Source of the DNA: Ferribacterium limneticum
Lineage (GTDB): Bacteria; Pseudomonadota; Gammaproteobacteria; Burkholderiales; Rhodocyclaceae
Length of the DNA stretch: 64,000 nucleotides
Direction of reading: 5' to 3'
NCBI RefSeq assembly: GCF_020510565.1
Contig: NZ_CP075189.1
Location: forward strand, 1,410,501 to 1,474,500
Position numbers and translations under genes: made by a program. Shown piece after piece: positions 7,901-15,444 of this stretch. The notes under the pieces were generated by a model. That model was not told where the DNA came from and searched no databases. It saw only the letters and a list, made by a program, of their open reading frames with translations. Within the stretch, counting starts at the first letter, position 1. Every line of letters begins with the position of its first letter.

Positions 7901-10345
7901 CACCGTGCCGTCGCCGGAGGCGGTGGCGATGAATTCGAGCTTCTTGCGCTGGCTCGGCGGCTCGTCTTCACGGCTGACCAGCTGGTAGTCGACAACGGTG
8001 GCCGGCTGGCAACCGGCGACGTAGCACATGAGCGGGTCGGCCGGCGCGGCGCGCAGGCGTTGCCACGAGACGGCCGCTTCCTTGAGCGTCGCCGCGTCGG
8101 CCAGATTCCAGTCGGCCTCAGTGCTTTCCTTGATCGCCTGCCAGTGCGTGAGGTCGGTGAAATCGGGATCGCGCGGCGCGAAGGGGAGCAGTTCGAGCAG
8201 GCCGGGGTAAGCGCGGACGATGTCGATGATCTGGTCGGTGCCGTGCGTGATGTCGAGCAGCGCGAGCTTGGCCTGCGTCGAATTGAGGCCGGTCAGCCAG
8301 CGCACCGCTTCGTAGGAGCCGAGGTTGGGCGTGCCGAGCATCAGGAAACGGCTGCCCGGCAGGCGCTTGATGCGCTCCCAGAGCGCCGCACCGGCGCCCT
8401 TGTCGGCGATCATCGAACGGACGACGAGGCCGCCCATCGAGTGGGCGACGAGGCGCAGCGGCTGTTGCGTGCGCTCGGCGCGGTCGACGAGCGGGGCCAG
8501 GGTTTCGGCCAGATGCACCGCCGCCTCGCGGATCGAGTGGCGCCAGTCGTAGGGGAAGATGTCGACGTCGTGGCTGCGCGCCAGGAAATCGACGAGCGGG
8601 CCGTAGAAATCTTCGATCAGGCCGACCGGCGTGATGTCCGGCTTGCCCATGCGCAGCTTGCCCAGGCCGCCGGTGAACAGCGAGGCATAATTTAGCCAGA
8701 CCTCATCGTCGCCGGCCTTCAGTTCGCTGCCCATGGTGCCGGGCAGGACGACGGCAATCGGCCGTGGCACGTTGTCGGCGCGCTTGCGGCGGATCGGCCC
8801 CCGGGGAATGGCGGAACGGCTCTTGCCCGCACTTTCGATGGGCAGGAAGCCGCCGCTCTCCTGGTCGCCGCGGCTCAGCGCGGCGCGCAGCCAGTTGATG
8901 CTCTGGCCGTTGGTGAAGTAACGGAAATGATTGACCTTGGCCCCCTGATCCTTGCGGAAGCGGGCGCCGCCGTTGAGGCGCGGCAGGCCGCCGAGCATCG
9001 AGGCGGTATCGACGACGAGGTCGTGCTCGTTCTTGTAGAACCAGTCGGTGGCCAGCACCTTGAGCGAGTTCCACAGCGAGTCGCCACCCTCGATGTCGCC
9101 GGCGATGACCGACAGATCGGCGTCGGTGGCCAGCGCTGGCAGGCTGTTGAGCAAGCGGGTCAGGGCCGAGCCGGGAATCATCGCCTCTACGCCGGGCAGG
9201 GTGCGCGGGTCGGTGCGTTCGGCGACGATGGCCTGCATGAAATCGACGGCGCCGCCGATGACGCCGTTGCCGAGCGAGGTAAACGACAGGTAGTCGAGCA
9301 CCGACAGCCAGCGGTCGAGCCGCCCGGAGGCCAGCGTCGTGCCGCGGGCCGGGCAGGCGACGCGGACGAAACGGCTGACGCGGATTTTCTTCTTGCCGAG
9401 CAGCGTGACGAATTTGACTAGCAGTTCGCGGTCGGCGCCGTAGGCGGCGTTGCGCGCCTTTTCTTCGGCGGCGGAAAGCGGCGCCAGGCCCATTTGCGGG
9501 GCAATGCTACGGTCAACGGCAAAAAAGGTCTGAATTTGAAATGGTGTCAGGACGTCAGCCAGCTTGGCGCAGCCGGAAAGGCAGAGCAGTTCGCCGACCA
9601 GGCCGCCGCGCGAGTGCGAGACGAGATGGACGTCGGCGCCTTCTGGCAGGCGTTCAAGCAGGGCGTAGGCGTTCTGGATCGGGCTTTCGGTCAGCGTCCG
9701 GTGTTCGAGGCCGAAAATGCGCTCGCCGTACGTCGTCGTCAGGCTGGCGCGCAGCTTCAGGGCATCGGCATTGCGCGGATCCCAGAGCTTGTCGTAGCTG
9801 CCGGCGGTGCTCGACGCCGTGCCGTGGATGAAAACGAGGATCGGCCCGGGGGCGGCGGGGAGCGGGCCGCTGCCGGGAACCGGCGTCAGGGTCAGCGCGT
9901 TGCCGGCAGCGATACGGTAGAGCCCCGGTCCCTTGGCGTGCAGTTTCTTGTCTTCGAGCACCTTGCCGAGCTTGCCGGCGACTTTCTTGCCGATATCGAC
10001 GCCGAAAAATTCGAGCACACGAATCGCCAGCCCGGCCGCCCCGCGTTCGCTGACCACCGCCCGGCGCGGCGTCAGGCGGGTGAATTCCCAGGCCCCACCA
10101 GCGCCGCGTGGCGGCGGGCTGCCGTATTCGCGGGTCAGGTCATCGGCCCGGCTCCACAGCACGAAACCGTTTTCGAGGGCGACGCGCACCACCGTTTCCG
10201 GTTTGACCTCGATCTCCTCACCGGCGCCATCGCGGGCGCTGCCCGGGGCGAGGCGGAAGAGCGGCTCGGGCCCGCCGGGCTGGCTGGCCCCGCGGCTGCC
10301 GGCACCGACTTTGGTGCCGCGAATGCGTATCGTGCGTGTCGTCAT
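4904..10345 (-). CDS. 1813-aa protein: two alpha/beta-hydrolase (lipase-like) domains plus CHAT caspase-like protease domain
   Basis: Domains in order: a basic N-terminal region; hydrolase 1 with VFIHGTAS (about residue 172) and nucleophile elbow SHSRGGL (about 245); hydrolase 2 of LCAT/PGAP1 type with LPGTMGS (about 530), AHSMGGLV (about 635), then SGDGTVSW and DTGHD supplying candidate Asp and His; a linker domain; the CHAT protease with the His motif ILHLAGHGVYD (about 1337) and Cys motif VFINCCHVG (about 1383); and a helical-repeat C-terminus ending in TYAFTNWASAALL-type repeats, reminiscent of the TRAFs-binding-like regions of the outer genes. The ATG at 10345 has AGAGGAGA upstream and the stop overlaps the M15 gene. 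The joining of two lipase-like domains to a CHAT protease is unusual. It is probably the central effector or protease switch of the cluster; substrates are unknown. Two dispersed motif copies lie inside. Confidence 0.85.
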   Translation of the reverse strand: MTTRTIRIRGTKVGAGSRGASQPGGPEPLFRLAPGSARDGAGEEIEVKPETVVRVALENGFVLWSRADDLTREYGSPPPRGAGGAWEFTRLTPRRAVVSERGAAGLAIRVLEFFGVDIGKKVAGKLGKVLEDKKLHAKGPGLYRIAAGNALTLTPVPGSGPLPAAPGPILVFIHGTASSTAGSYDKLWDPRNADALKLRASLTTTYGERIFGLEHRTLTESPIQNAYALLERLPEGADVHLVSHSRGGLVGELLCLSGCAKLADVLTPFQIQTFFAVDRSIAPQMGLAPLSAAEEKARNAAYGADRELLVKFVTLLGKKKIRVSRFVRVACPARGTTLASGRLDRWLSVLDYLSFTSLGNGVIGGAVDFMQAIVAERTDPRTLPGVEAMIPGSALTRLLNSLPALATDADLSVIAGDIEGGDSLWNSLKVLATDWFYKNEHDLVVDTASMLGGLPRLNGGARFRKDQGAKVNHFRYFTNGQSINWLRAALSRGDQESGGFLPIESAGKSRSAIPRGPIRRKRADNVPRPIAVVLPGTMGSELKAGDDEVWLNYASLFTGGLGKLRMGKPDITPVGLIEDFYGPLVDFLARSHDVDIFPYDWRHSIREAAVHLAETLAPLVDRAERTQQPLRLVAHSMGGLVVRSMIADKGAGAALWERIKRLPGSRFLMLGTPNLGSYEAVRWLTGLNSTQAKLALLDITHGTDQIIDIVRAYPGLLELLPFAPRDPDFTDLTHWQAIKESTEADWNLADAATLKEAAVSWQRLRAAPADPLMCYVAGCQPATVVDYQLVSREDEPPSQRKKLEFIATASGDGTVSWDSGRLPGVPMWYVEDTGHDALCAQPKAFPGYLDLLVKGSTTLLPAAPPAQSRAASSEERFVLPSLPLADSIPGPDEIGTFGFSGGFPVDRGNGEKAGLVIDVGITHGSLAYAKHPVVVGHYQGDTIVSAEKALDWQLQGALSRRVDLDIYPGPLGTSKTFLNDSPTAKPSGAVVVGLGEVGKLSPGQLEEAMRSALLDFALTVAAWPDDRFGEAGRPRSAAISCLLIGTGAGGMPIGDAVEAVLRAAIAANARLADSEMDGRVLIGQVEFVELYEDLAISAAHAVRKAVDNVELGGSLRWTAMAIEAGQAGQHRLRADEPPEWWHRLEIIEDRDNDQTLRFTFPTDKARAEETMATGQLSLADSFIELASQDTNRNAEAARTLFELLLPVRVKELSGQQGNLVVLVDQRSARYPWELLEDRWGSSPRPPAVNAGMIRQFKTKNFRARPAHAPNDTALVIGNPDLSQSPDFADLPGARNEALSVVGTLANAGYEVTDRIDESTSGILEALHREKWRILHLAGHGVYDYQSARMSVARSGMVIGPDTILTPGDIDQMRWVPELVFINCCHVGRIDGHGKTEPGVLAANLAEQFISMGVKAVIAAGWAVDDDAGKAFAEGFYRRMVAGEFFGEAVRAAREEIFVLCDNVNTWGAYQCYGDPNYRLSRDVVARQKEMQPYTTPHELVVDLENLASELHDGRDSSDIAERIERRQSRIPATQKKGWAARADVAAALGFVWGEAAEWEKGIASLGTAIAAERGQCAVRVIEQLANYEVRLAGRTWLAAAAGQRDDQLRASLRQAIEPAITRLAALCASGPTSERLSLLGAAYKRLALIETADGGRCEALVNMAEHYRDAYARHGKTYAFTNWASAALLIRRFYPEQPTDQPPLLGLATLSRDIARLCKELEKSNANDPNFWDSASLADLDLIQAMAEGAAGKTAKAAASGDAARQTYRQAVRRGASVRERSSVTEHLDFLRAHYPDDDPMPGLIDQIKEDLA
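7624..7659 (+). repeat. Dispersed 36-nt motif, copy 2
   Basis: Perfect core, second block CGAAAAACCAAAT. Antisense to the CHAT/lipase gene, read there as PVDRGNGE. Confidence 0.8.
9508..9543 (+). repeat. Dispersed 36-nt motif, copy 3
   Basis: Variant core TACGGTCAACGGCAAAA, second block GAATTTGAAATG. In the CHAT/lipase gene, read as FAVDRSIAP. Confidence 0.8.
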
Positions 10346-10383
10346 GCTGTGTCTCCTCTACTGCTCGTCGGGGCTGGGGTGAA

Positions 10384-11220
10384 TCAGGTCAATGCCTTGC
10401 GCGTCTTGGCGGCGCTCGTGCCGAACAGCTGCGGCATCTGCGGATAACTGGCCGAGGGCAGGCTCTTGAGGATGGCCTTGTACCAGTCGTTGCAGGTCGC
10501 CTCGGGCTTCAAGGTCTTGAGCGCCTTGAGGGCGTAGTAGGTGAAGGCGCCGTTGTAGCGGCCGTTTATCTTGGCGTCGTAGCTGTAGTTGTTGGGGCCC
10601 TCCTTGCAACCGGCCAGCAACAGGTCGCCAACCTGCTTGACGAAGGCGCCGGTGAGCGGCGAGGTGCCGATTGGCGCGACCATGGTTTGTGCCGTCTTGC
10701 CGGCGAAATTCTTGGGCAGACGGCTGGCCGGCAGCCAGTTGCCCATCGGCATGAAGCGCGGCCGGGTATCGGCGTCCTTGTCGGCCTTGGCGGCGCGCGT
10801 CACGGTGCCGGAATGGCAGCTGTCGGCAATGAGCAGCAGGCGGGCGCCGCCCTTGCGGGTGGCGAAAATGGCCTTGATTTCGTCGTCGGTCAGGGCGCTG
10901 CCGCTGGTTTGCAGGTCGTAGGGGCAAAGCGCCTCGTCGAGGCCGTCCACCTCGTCGCCGTCTTCGTCCGGCTGGTAGGTGCCGTGGCCGGAGAAGGTGA
11001 TGACCAGGCTGTCGCCCTTGCCGCCGCTGGCGATGAGCTTCGTCATGGCATCGACCATGGCGGCCTTGGTTGCCTTGTCGTCGAGCAGCAGCGTGGTCTT
11101 GTAGCCGCGCGCGGCGAGAACGGCCGCCCAGTCCTGCGCGTCATTGACGCAGCCCTGGAGGTCCATGTGCGTGCCGGGATAGTTGTTGATGCCGATGCAG
11201 AGTGCCGTCTTCTTGGCCAT
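10384..11220 (-). CDS. Caspase-fold cysteine protease (metacaspase/orthocaspase-like)
   Basis: This 278-aa protein is essentially a lone peptidase C14 domain. The catalytic His is His79 in ITFSGHG and the catalytic Cys is Cys135 in IADSCHSGT. DGLDEALCPYD (residues 92-102) is the acidic segment typical of type I metacaspases, which suggests cleavage after Arg or Lys rather than Asp. The N-terminal strand KTALCIGINNY is also typical. ATG at 11220 has AAGGAGA 8 nt upstream. It sits 38 nt before the CHAT/lipase gene and 70 nt after the first gene. Bacterial caspase-like proteases activate partner proteins in several immune systems. The neighbouring hydrolases and patatin are plausible targets, which is an inference. 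Confidence 0.92.
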   Translation of the reverse strand: MAKKTALCIGINNYPGTHMDLQGCVNDAQDWAAVLAARGYKTTLLLDDKATKAAMVDAMTKLIASGGKGDSLVITFSGHGTYQPDEDGDEVDGLDEALCPYDLQTSGSALTDDEIKAIFATRKGGARLLLIADSCHSGTVTRAAKADKDADTRPRFMPMGNWLPASRLPKNFAGKTAQTMVAPIGTSPLTGAFVKQVGDLLLAGCKEGPNNYSYDAKINGRYNGAFTYYALKALKTLKPEATCNDWYKAILKSLPSASYPQMPQLFGTSAAKTRKALT

Positions 11221-11289
11221 GATTCGTCTCCTTTTTTGGTTGGCGAAGCGCTACAAACAACAGGGTGAATCAAAAAAATGACATTCAGG

Positions 11290-13269
11290 TTACCAGAGCA
11301 GGCGCGTATCGAGCCAGCTCACTTGCCCGGTTCGGCGTTTGACCTCTCGCACCATGTGCGCCGTGCCGCCGGTGCCGTCGCCGCCGCCGCCATTCCACAG
11401 GCAGATGAAGCGGACCCGGCTGAGGCCCTGGGCCAGCGCGCTGTAAAGCAGCCACAGGTTGCAGCGCTCGAAGGCGTTCATTTCGCGGCCGTCGCGGTCG
11501 CGCGGCAGCGGGCCGAGTTCGTCCGGCATGATGCGCGGCGCCAGGGCGACTTTGTCGCGCAGGGCGAGATAGCGCTGGCGCCAGGCTTCGCCGTTGGCCG
11601 AGGGGAGAATCGAGGCTTCGATGAAGTCCGGCTCGGCTAGCGGCAGCAGCATCTGGAAAGGGACGCCGCGGGCCAGGCAGGCTTCGGCAAAGAGGATGTC
11701 GCCACCGGCCGCGCCCTGGGCGAAGGCGAGGTCGTCCGGGCCGGCGCCGAGGCTGTCGAGCAACTCGCCGATGCGGGCCGCGGCGATGGACTCCTTGTCA
11801 GCCGGAAAGCGCGGATCGGCCCGGTCGGGGCGGTCGATCATGTGGCCGGAAAAGAGAAAAACCTTGTCCGGCTGGCGCTGGCTGGCGGGCGGCTTTAGGC
11901 GCAGCATGGCGCGTTCGAGCGTGGCCAGCGCCATGGTCACGTTGTCCGGACGGAAGCCGAGGGCCGAGAGCAGGGCGAGGTGTTTGTAGGTCGCTTCGAG
12001 GGCCAGCCAGTCGTTGTCGGCGTGGGCGATGGCCTCGCGAAAGGCGGCGCCGACGGCGGCCGGGTCGCCATCGATGATGGCCAGGCCACCGAGGTTGGCC
12101 AAGGCCCAGAAAAGGCAGGCATCGTCGCGCTCGCACGATGCCGCCCAGCGGACACCGCCGGCCATGATGGCGGCCTCGTTGGCAAAGCGCGGGTCGCCGG
12201 TCAGGTCGCGGTAAACGTGCATCATCATCACCGCATTGATGCCCGACAGGTAATGGCCCGGGCTGCTCCGGAAGGCCCGGCTGTAGCTCAGGATGGTGTC
12301 GCGCAGCAGGGCGTCTTCGTAGGCCGCATCGCTGCGCATCTGCTCCGGCGTGTGACCCGGGATGCGCCAGGCTCTGACCCATTCTTCCTTGTCCAGGCGG
12401 CCGAGCAGTTCCCAGGCTTCGATGTCGTCTTCGTTGTCGGCGATCAGCTTCTTGTAGACCGCCCGCGCTTCGTCGGTGCGGCCCAGGCGTTGCAGGCAGA
12501 CGCCGCGCTGGCGGGCAGCTTCGTGGTTGTCCGGGGCGAATTCGAGGGCCAGGTCGCATTGTTCGAGGGCGAAATGGAAGTGCTCCATGCGGCGCAGCGC
12601 CTCGCCGGCCTTGAGATGGGCTTCGACACGCAGCGGCGTGGCCGGCGCCTCGTCGGCCAGGACGAGAATGTCCTCCGGATGATTGGCGTTGCGCGCCACC
12701 TCGATGCGGGTCGCCCATTCGTCGTGGTTTTCCCAGTATTCGAGCGCATTGCCGACGCGCAAGCGCGTCCAGTCGGGTTCTTCGAGGTTGGGCAGGAGGC
12801 TGTACACCGGGCTGGTCTTGCGGCCGCGCCAGGCTTTGAGCGTGCTTTTGGCCATGTTGGCCAGCGCCGCGATGTCGGTTGCCAGCCTTTGCGGGTCGGG
12901 GGCGCTGTCGAGCAGGTGGTAATTGAGCTTGCGGTCGGTGTAGATGTCGAAGGGCTGGGCGGCGCGCGGCCCCTGGACGAGGATGACGCCGCGGGCGCGC
13001 AGGGCATGGCGGACGCCGAGTTCGTACCAGACATTGGGATTGTCGAGCGTCAGGTCGGCGACGACGAGGTCGGCCATCAGCAGTTCCTGGAAAAGGTCGG
13101 CGCGAATGTCGCCGGCGCCCTGTTCCTCGTCGGCGCGCAAAACCGTCAACCCGGCGCTCTCCAGGGCCGGCCGGATCAGCTCGCCATAAACCCGGTCGAA
13201 ATCGATCAGCCGGCCGTCATCGGCGGCTTTGATACCGAACGGCATGGCGACGAAGACATGCAGACTCAT
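11290..13269 (-). CDS. TIR/deoxyribosyltransferase-like N-terminus, TPR-like middle, SLOG-like C-terminus
   Basis: I chose ATG 13269 (MSLHVFVAMPFG) with AGAGGGG just upstream, giving 659 aa; ATG 13296 is an alternative. Residues 1-120 form a Rossmann-like domain with FVAMPFG, ADLVVADLT and WYELGVRHAL (Glu83), matching the last gene of the cluster. Residues of about 180-330 are TPR-like helical repeats (AGEALRRMEHFHFALEQCDLAL; RGVCLQRLGRTDEARAVYKKL-type units). From about 468 to the end is a second Rossmann-like domain beginning KVFLFSGHMIDRP with a glycine-rich AQGAAGGDILFAEACLARG segment, similar to SLOG nucleotide-sensor folds. It is the first gene after the predicted promoter and probably senses a nucleotide-like signal. 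The role is inferred. Confidence 0.75.
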   Translation of the reverse strand: MSLHVFVAMPFGIKAADDGRLIDFDRVYGELIRPALESAGLTVLRADEEQGAGDIRADLFQELLMADLVVADLTLDNPNVWYELGVRHALRARGVILVQGPRAAQPFDIYTDRKLNYHLLDSAPDPQRLATDIAALANMAKSTLKAWRGRKTSPVYSLLPNLEEPDWTRLRVGNALEYWENHDEWATRIEVARNANHPEDILVLADEAPATPLRVEAHLKAGEALRRMEHFHFALEQCDLALEFAPDNHEAARQRGVCLQRLGRTDEARAVYKKLIADNEDDIEAWELLGRLDKEEWVRAWRIPGHTPEQMRSDAAYEDALLRDTILSYSRAFRSSPGHYLSGINAVMMMHVYRDLTGDPRFANEAAIMAGGVRWAASCERDDACLFWALANLGGLAIIDGDPAAVGAAFREAIAHADNDWLALEATYKHLALLSALGFRPDNVTMALATLERAMLRLKPPASQRQPDKVFLFSGHMIDRPDRADPRFPADKESIAAARIGELLDSLGAGPDDLAFAQGAAGGDILFAEACLARGVPFQMLLPLAEPDFIEASILPSANGEAWRQRYLALRDKVALAPRIMPDELGPLPRDRDGREMNAFERCNLWLLYSALAQGLSRVRFICLWNGGGGDGTGGTAHMVREVKRRTGQVSWLDTRLLW

Positions 13270-13368
13270 GGGCGCCCCTCTGTTGGCCTGACTCATCAGC
13301 CGACCCCCGGTACGATCTTTGGTTGATCGCTGGCGGGTGGTTTGCGGCATTCTTTTGATGCACTGCGG

Positions 13369-13386
13369 ACTTGCCTGCATGCAAGT
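13369..13386. promoter_or_regulatory. Palindromic operator candidate upstream of the seven-gene cluster
   Basis: ACTTGC and GCAAGT are perfect inverted arms separated by 6 nt. The site lies just downstream of the predicted -10 box, over the expected transcription start, where a repressor would block the cluster. No regulator gene is next to it. Confidence 0.4.
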
Positions 13387-13396
13387 CGTTGAATCC

Positions 13397-13425
13397 ATCT
13401 TAGACCGATGATCGTGTCATGCCAA
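13397..13425 (-). promoter_or_regulatory. Predicted sigma70 promoter of the seven-gene cluster
   Basis: On the minus strand TTGGCA (13425-13420) and TAAGAT (13402-13397) are separated by 17 nt, the ideal spacing. The leader to the ATG at 13269 would be about 120 nt. It is the only good match I noticed in the 392-nt gap 13270-13661. Besides this promoter, the palindrome and a dispersed motif copy, I recognise nothing else in that gap. Confidence 0.45.
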
Positions 13426-13458
13426 GCACCGTTGTCTGATCGTCGTTGTGATGAATTT

Positions 13459-13494
13459 CACGGTCAACCGGAAAAAACGGGCAAAAATGAAATG
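13459..13494 (+). repeat. Dispersed 36-nt motif, copy 4
   Basis: Perfect core, second block CAAAAATGAAAT. Intergenic, upstream of the seven-gene cluster; almost the same as copy 9. Confidence 0.88.
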
Positions 13495-13661
13495 TCACGG
13501 CGGTGGCCTGGCGGCCGGGCCCGGCCGTCTTTTCCGGAAAGACGGGAATTCAGGCAGGCGTGAATCCCGCTTCGACTCTTGCGCCGTGCTTTCAGATCGT
13601 GCTATCAGTGGCCGATGAACCGCACTATTCCCTCATCCACGCTTCCCAAGGCCGTCTTTTC

Positions 13662-14195
13662 ATGAGCGCCCATAACCCCCGCCGTCGCCTGGCCACCGAG
13701 CTTGCCGCGGCGGCCGCCGCCTATCAGGTCGCCGCCGTCATCCCCCATTGCGCCCAATGCTCGAAGCCGTGCTGCCGGCTCGACGTGCTCGTTCTTGAGC
13801 TGGAATGGAAACAAATCAAGACTCTCTGGCAACTCGGCGAATCGCGCCCCGCCTTCGACCGGCGCCTCGCCGCCGGCCAGGGCCCCGAAGAAATCCGGGC
13901 CGGAAACGGGCTCTACTACGCCCACAGCAAACCCTGCCCCGCCTACGATCAAAGCTGCGGCGCCTGCCGGGTCTACGACCAGGAAGCCAAGCCGGTCGGC
14001 TGCACCGACTTCCCGGTCTACGAAGATGATGGCTGCGTCATCGCCGACCTGCGCTGCGAAGCCGTGAACCTCGACGCCCTGACCGCCTGGATAGCCCGCG
14101 CCGTCGGACCGGCGTATCGCGTCATCAAATCCGCCGACGCGGAATTTCCGTTCCTGGTCACGCTGACGGTGAAGAGAGTGGCCGGCAAGGGCTGA
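13662..14195 (+). CDS. YkgJ-family cysteine cluster (zinc/iron-chelating) protein
   Basis: The start MSAHNPRRR at 13662 gives 177 aa; longer in-frame starts reach back into the non-coding gap and look spurious. Cysteines occur as CAQCSKPCC, CPAYDQSCGACRVYD and VGCTDFP, the YkgJ/UPF0153 pattern thought to bind a metal or Fe-S cluster. The YDQ/CRVYD and CTDFPVY parts are characteristic. The biochemical role of the family is not well known. It stands alone on the plus strand between two minus-strand operons and ends at a strong terminator. Confidence 0.85.
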   Translation: MSAHNPRRRLATELAAAAAAYQVAAVIPHCAQCSKPCCRLDVLVLELEWKQIKTLWQLGESRPAFDRRLAAGQGPEEIRAGNGLYYAHSKPCPAYDQSCGACRVYDQEAKPVGCTDFPVYEDDGCVIADLRCEAVNLDALTAWIARAVGPAYRVIKSADAEFPFLVTLTVKRVAGKG

Positions 14196-14205
14196 AAGCT
14201 GAATG

Positions 14206-14229
14206 AAAAAGGGGCATTTGGCCCCTTTT
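14206..14229 (+). terminator. Rho-independent terminator after the YkgJ-family gene
   Basis: AAAAAGGGGC, loop ATTTG, GCCCCTTTT starts 10 nt after the stop. From here to 14457 there is no recognisable gene; short frames exist on both strands but none resembles a known protein. This stretch marks the edge of the glycan operon. Confidence 0.85.
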
Positions 14230-14457
14230 GGGATTTCAGGAAATGAGTCTCGGGTGGGGGGGCGCTCGTTGACCATTGCCAACGTTGGTTTTGGAGGAGC
14301 TGAATGGCCGGAGTGTTGCAGGTTGCTGCAGCTGAGGGGGGAAATGGCGAAAAATCTTCCTTCACTCCATACTTCTTTCCCGGCAGCTACGGGCTGGGGT
14401 GAAGCCACCGGCACTGTGTAGGTGGCACTAGGTTCCTCTCCCGTCGTGCTGGTGAAC

Positions 14458-15444
14458 TTACGAAACTACGCGGATTTCGCATGCAGAGTGGCGCCGCCAG
14501 AAAAGCAGCGGAATTCCACCGCTCAGCCCCAGGAAAAGCATGACTCCGCCAAAGGTGGTAGATACGAGGAAAGAATCGGGCGCGGCGATGCCAACCTGTC
14601 CAAACGCCACTACCATCGCACCCTCGCGCAGTCCCCAGCCCGCCAGCGATACTGGCAGCATGGTTAGCAGCATTACGGGAGGAACCAGCGCCAGGCAGTG
14701 GCCCAACTGCATCGGCACCTGGAGCGAGCAGGCGATGAGGAACATCGCTGTGGCGATGCCGATATGAATCACTACCGACATGGCTAGCGTTAGGGCGCGG
14801 GTGCGTGTATCCGAGAGCGCCAATTGCATCAGTCCCGCCAGCGTGCCGAACCAGGGACGTCTCAGCCATGCCGGTATCTCAACTCGATCCATGCGCGCCA
14901 TGAGCATAAGTGCCATGGTGATTGCCGAGATCAATGCGATGAGCGGAAGTACCAGCGTGCTGCCGAGCGTGATGGCGCCCATTGCGCTGAGCAGCAGGGT
15001 CGTGGTCGCCAGTAATGCGAGTCCCGCCAGCGCCAGCGATCGATCGACCAGCAGGCTTGCCACCGTTATGCTGAGAGGAATACCAGCGCGGCGGGCAAGC
15101 CAGACCTTGGCGACTTCACCAGCTAGGGATGGGAACACCGTTTGGTTGAAGAACATACCAATCAGCACGTAGCTCTCGGCCCGTACCAGACTGATGGGAT
15201 TGCCGGCGAGGTGCAGGATGATGCGCCAGCGACCGGCGTTCAGCAAAGTCAGAGATAGAAGCAGTAGCGTTGCGCTCACAAGCAGCGGCATGTCTGCGCT
15301 GTACCAACGCCTCTCCATGTCCTCCAGATTGATGCGCATCCCGAGTGCCGCGAGCAGTACCACTGAGACAGCGAGACGCGCGAATAGGATCAGTATGCGG
15401 ATACTCAGTGGGTACGTTGTCGGCCGATCGCTGCTCACACTCAT
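14458..15444 (-). CDS. Lysylphosphatidylglycerol synthase TM region/AglD-type integral membrane protein (putative flippase-like)
   Basis: This 328-aa protein is almost wholly hydrophobic, with about 8 membrane segments and the motifs of the UPF0104/LPG-synthase membrane domain: FFNQTVFPSLAGEVAKVW, VASLLVDRSLALAGL and SLAGWGLREGAMV. These match the family motifs for lipid-linked substrates. I took ATG 15444 because it overlaps the preceding stop as ATGA; GTG 15489 is possible. In archaea and bacteria such proteins lie in polyprenol- or lipid-glycosylation loci. Last gene of the operon. Confidence 0.8.
   Translation of the reverse strand: MSVSSDRPTTYPLSIRILILFARLAVSVVLLAALGMRINLEDMERRWYSADMPLLVSATLLLLSLTLLNAGRWRIILHLAGNPISLVRAESYVLIGMFFNQTVFPSLAGEVAKVWLARRAGIPLSITVASLLVDRSLALAGLALLATTTLLLSAMGAITLGSTLVLPLIALISAITMALMLMARMDRVEIPAWLRRPWFGTLAGLMQLALSDTRTRALTLAMSVVIHIGIATAMFLIACSLQVPMQLGHCLALVPPVMLLTMLPVSLAGWGLREGAMVVAFGQVGIAAPDSFLVSTTFGGVMLFLGLSGGIPLLFWRRHSACEIRVVS

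Noticed and set aside
5048..8695. A 1215-codon plus-strand open frame
   Set aside because: It is antisense to the CHAT/lipase gene; long antisense frames are common at this GC content and no motif was seen.
14230..14457. Short frames between the terminator and the glycan operon
   Set aside because: Neither strand shows a recognisable protein, a good ribosome site or coding-like composition.
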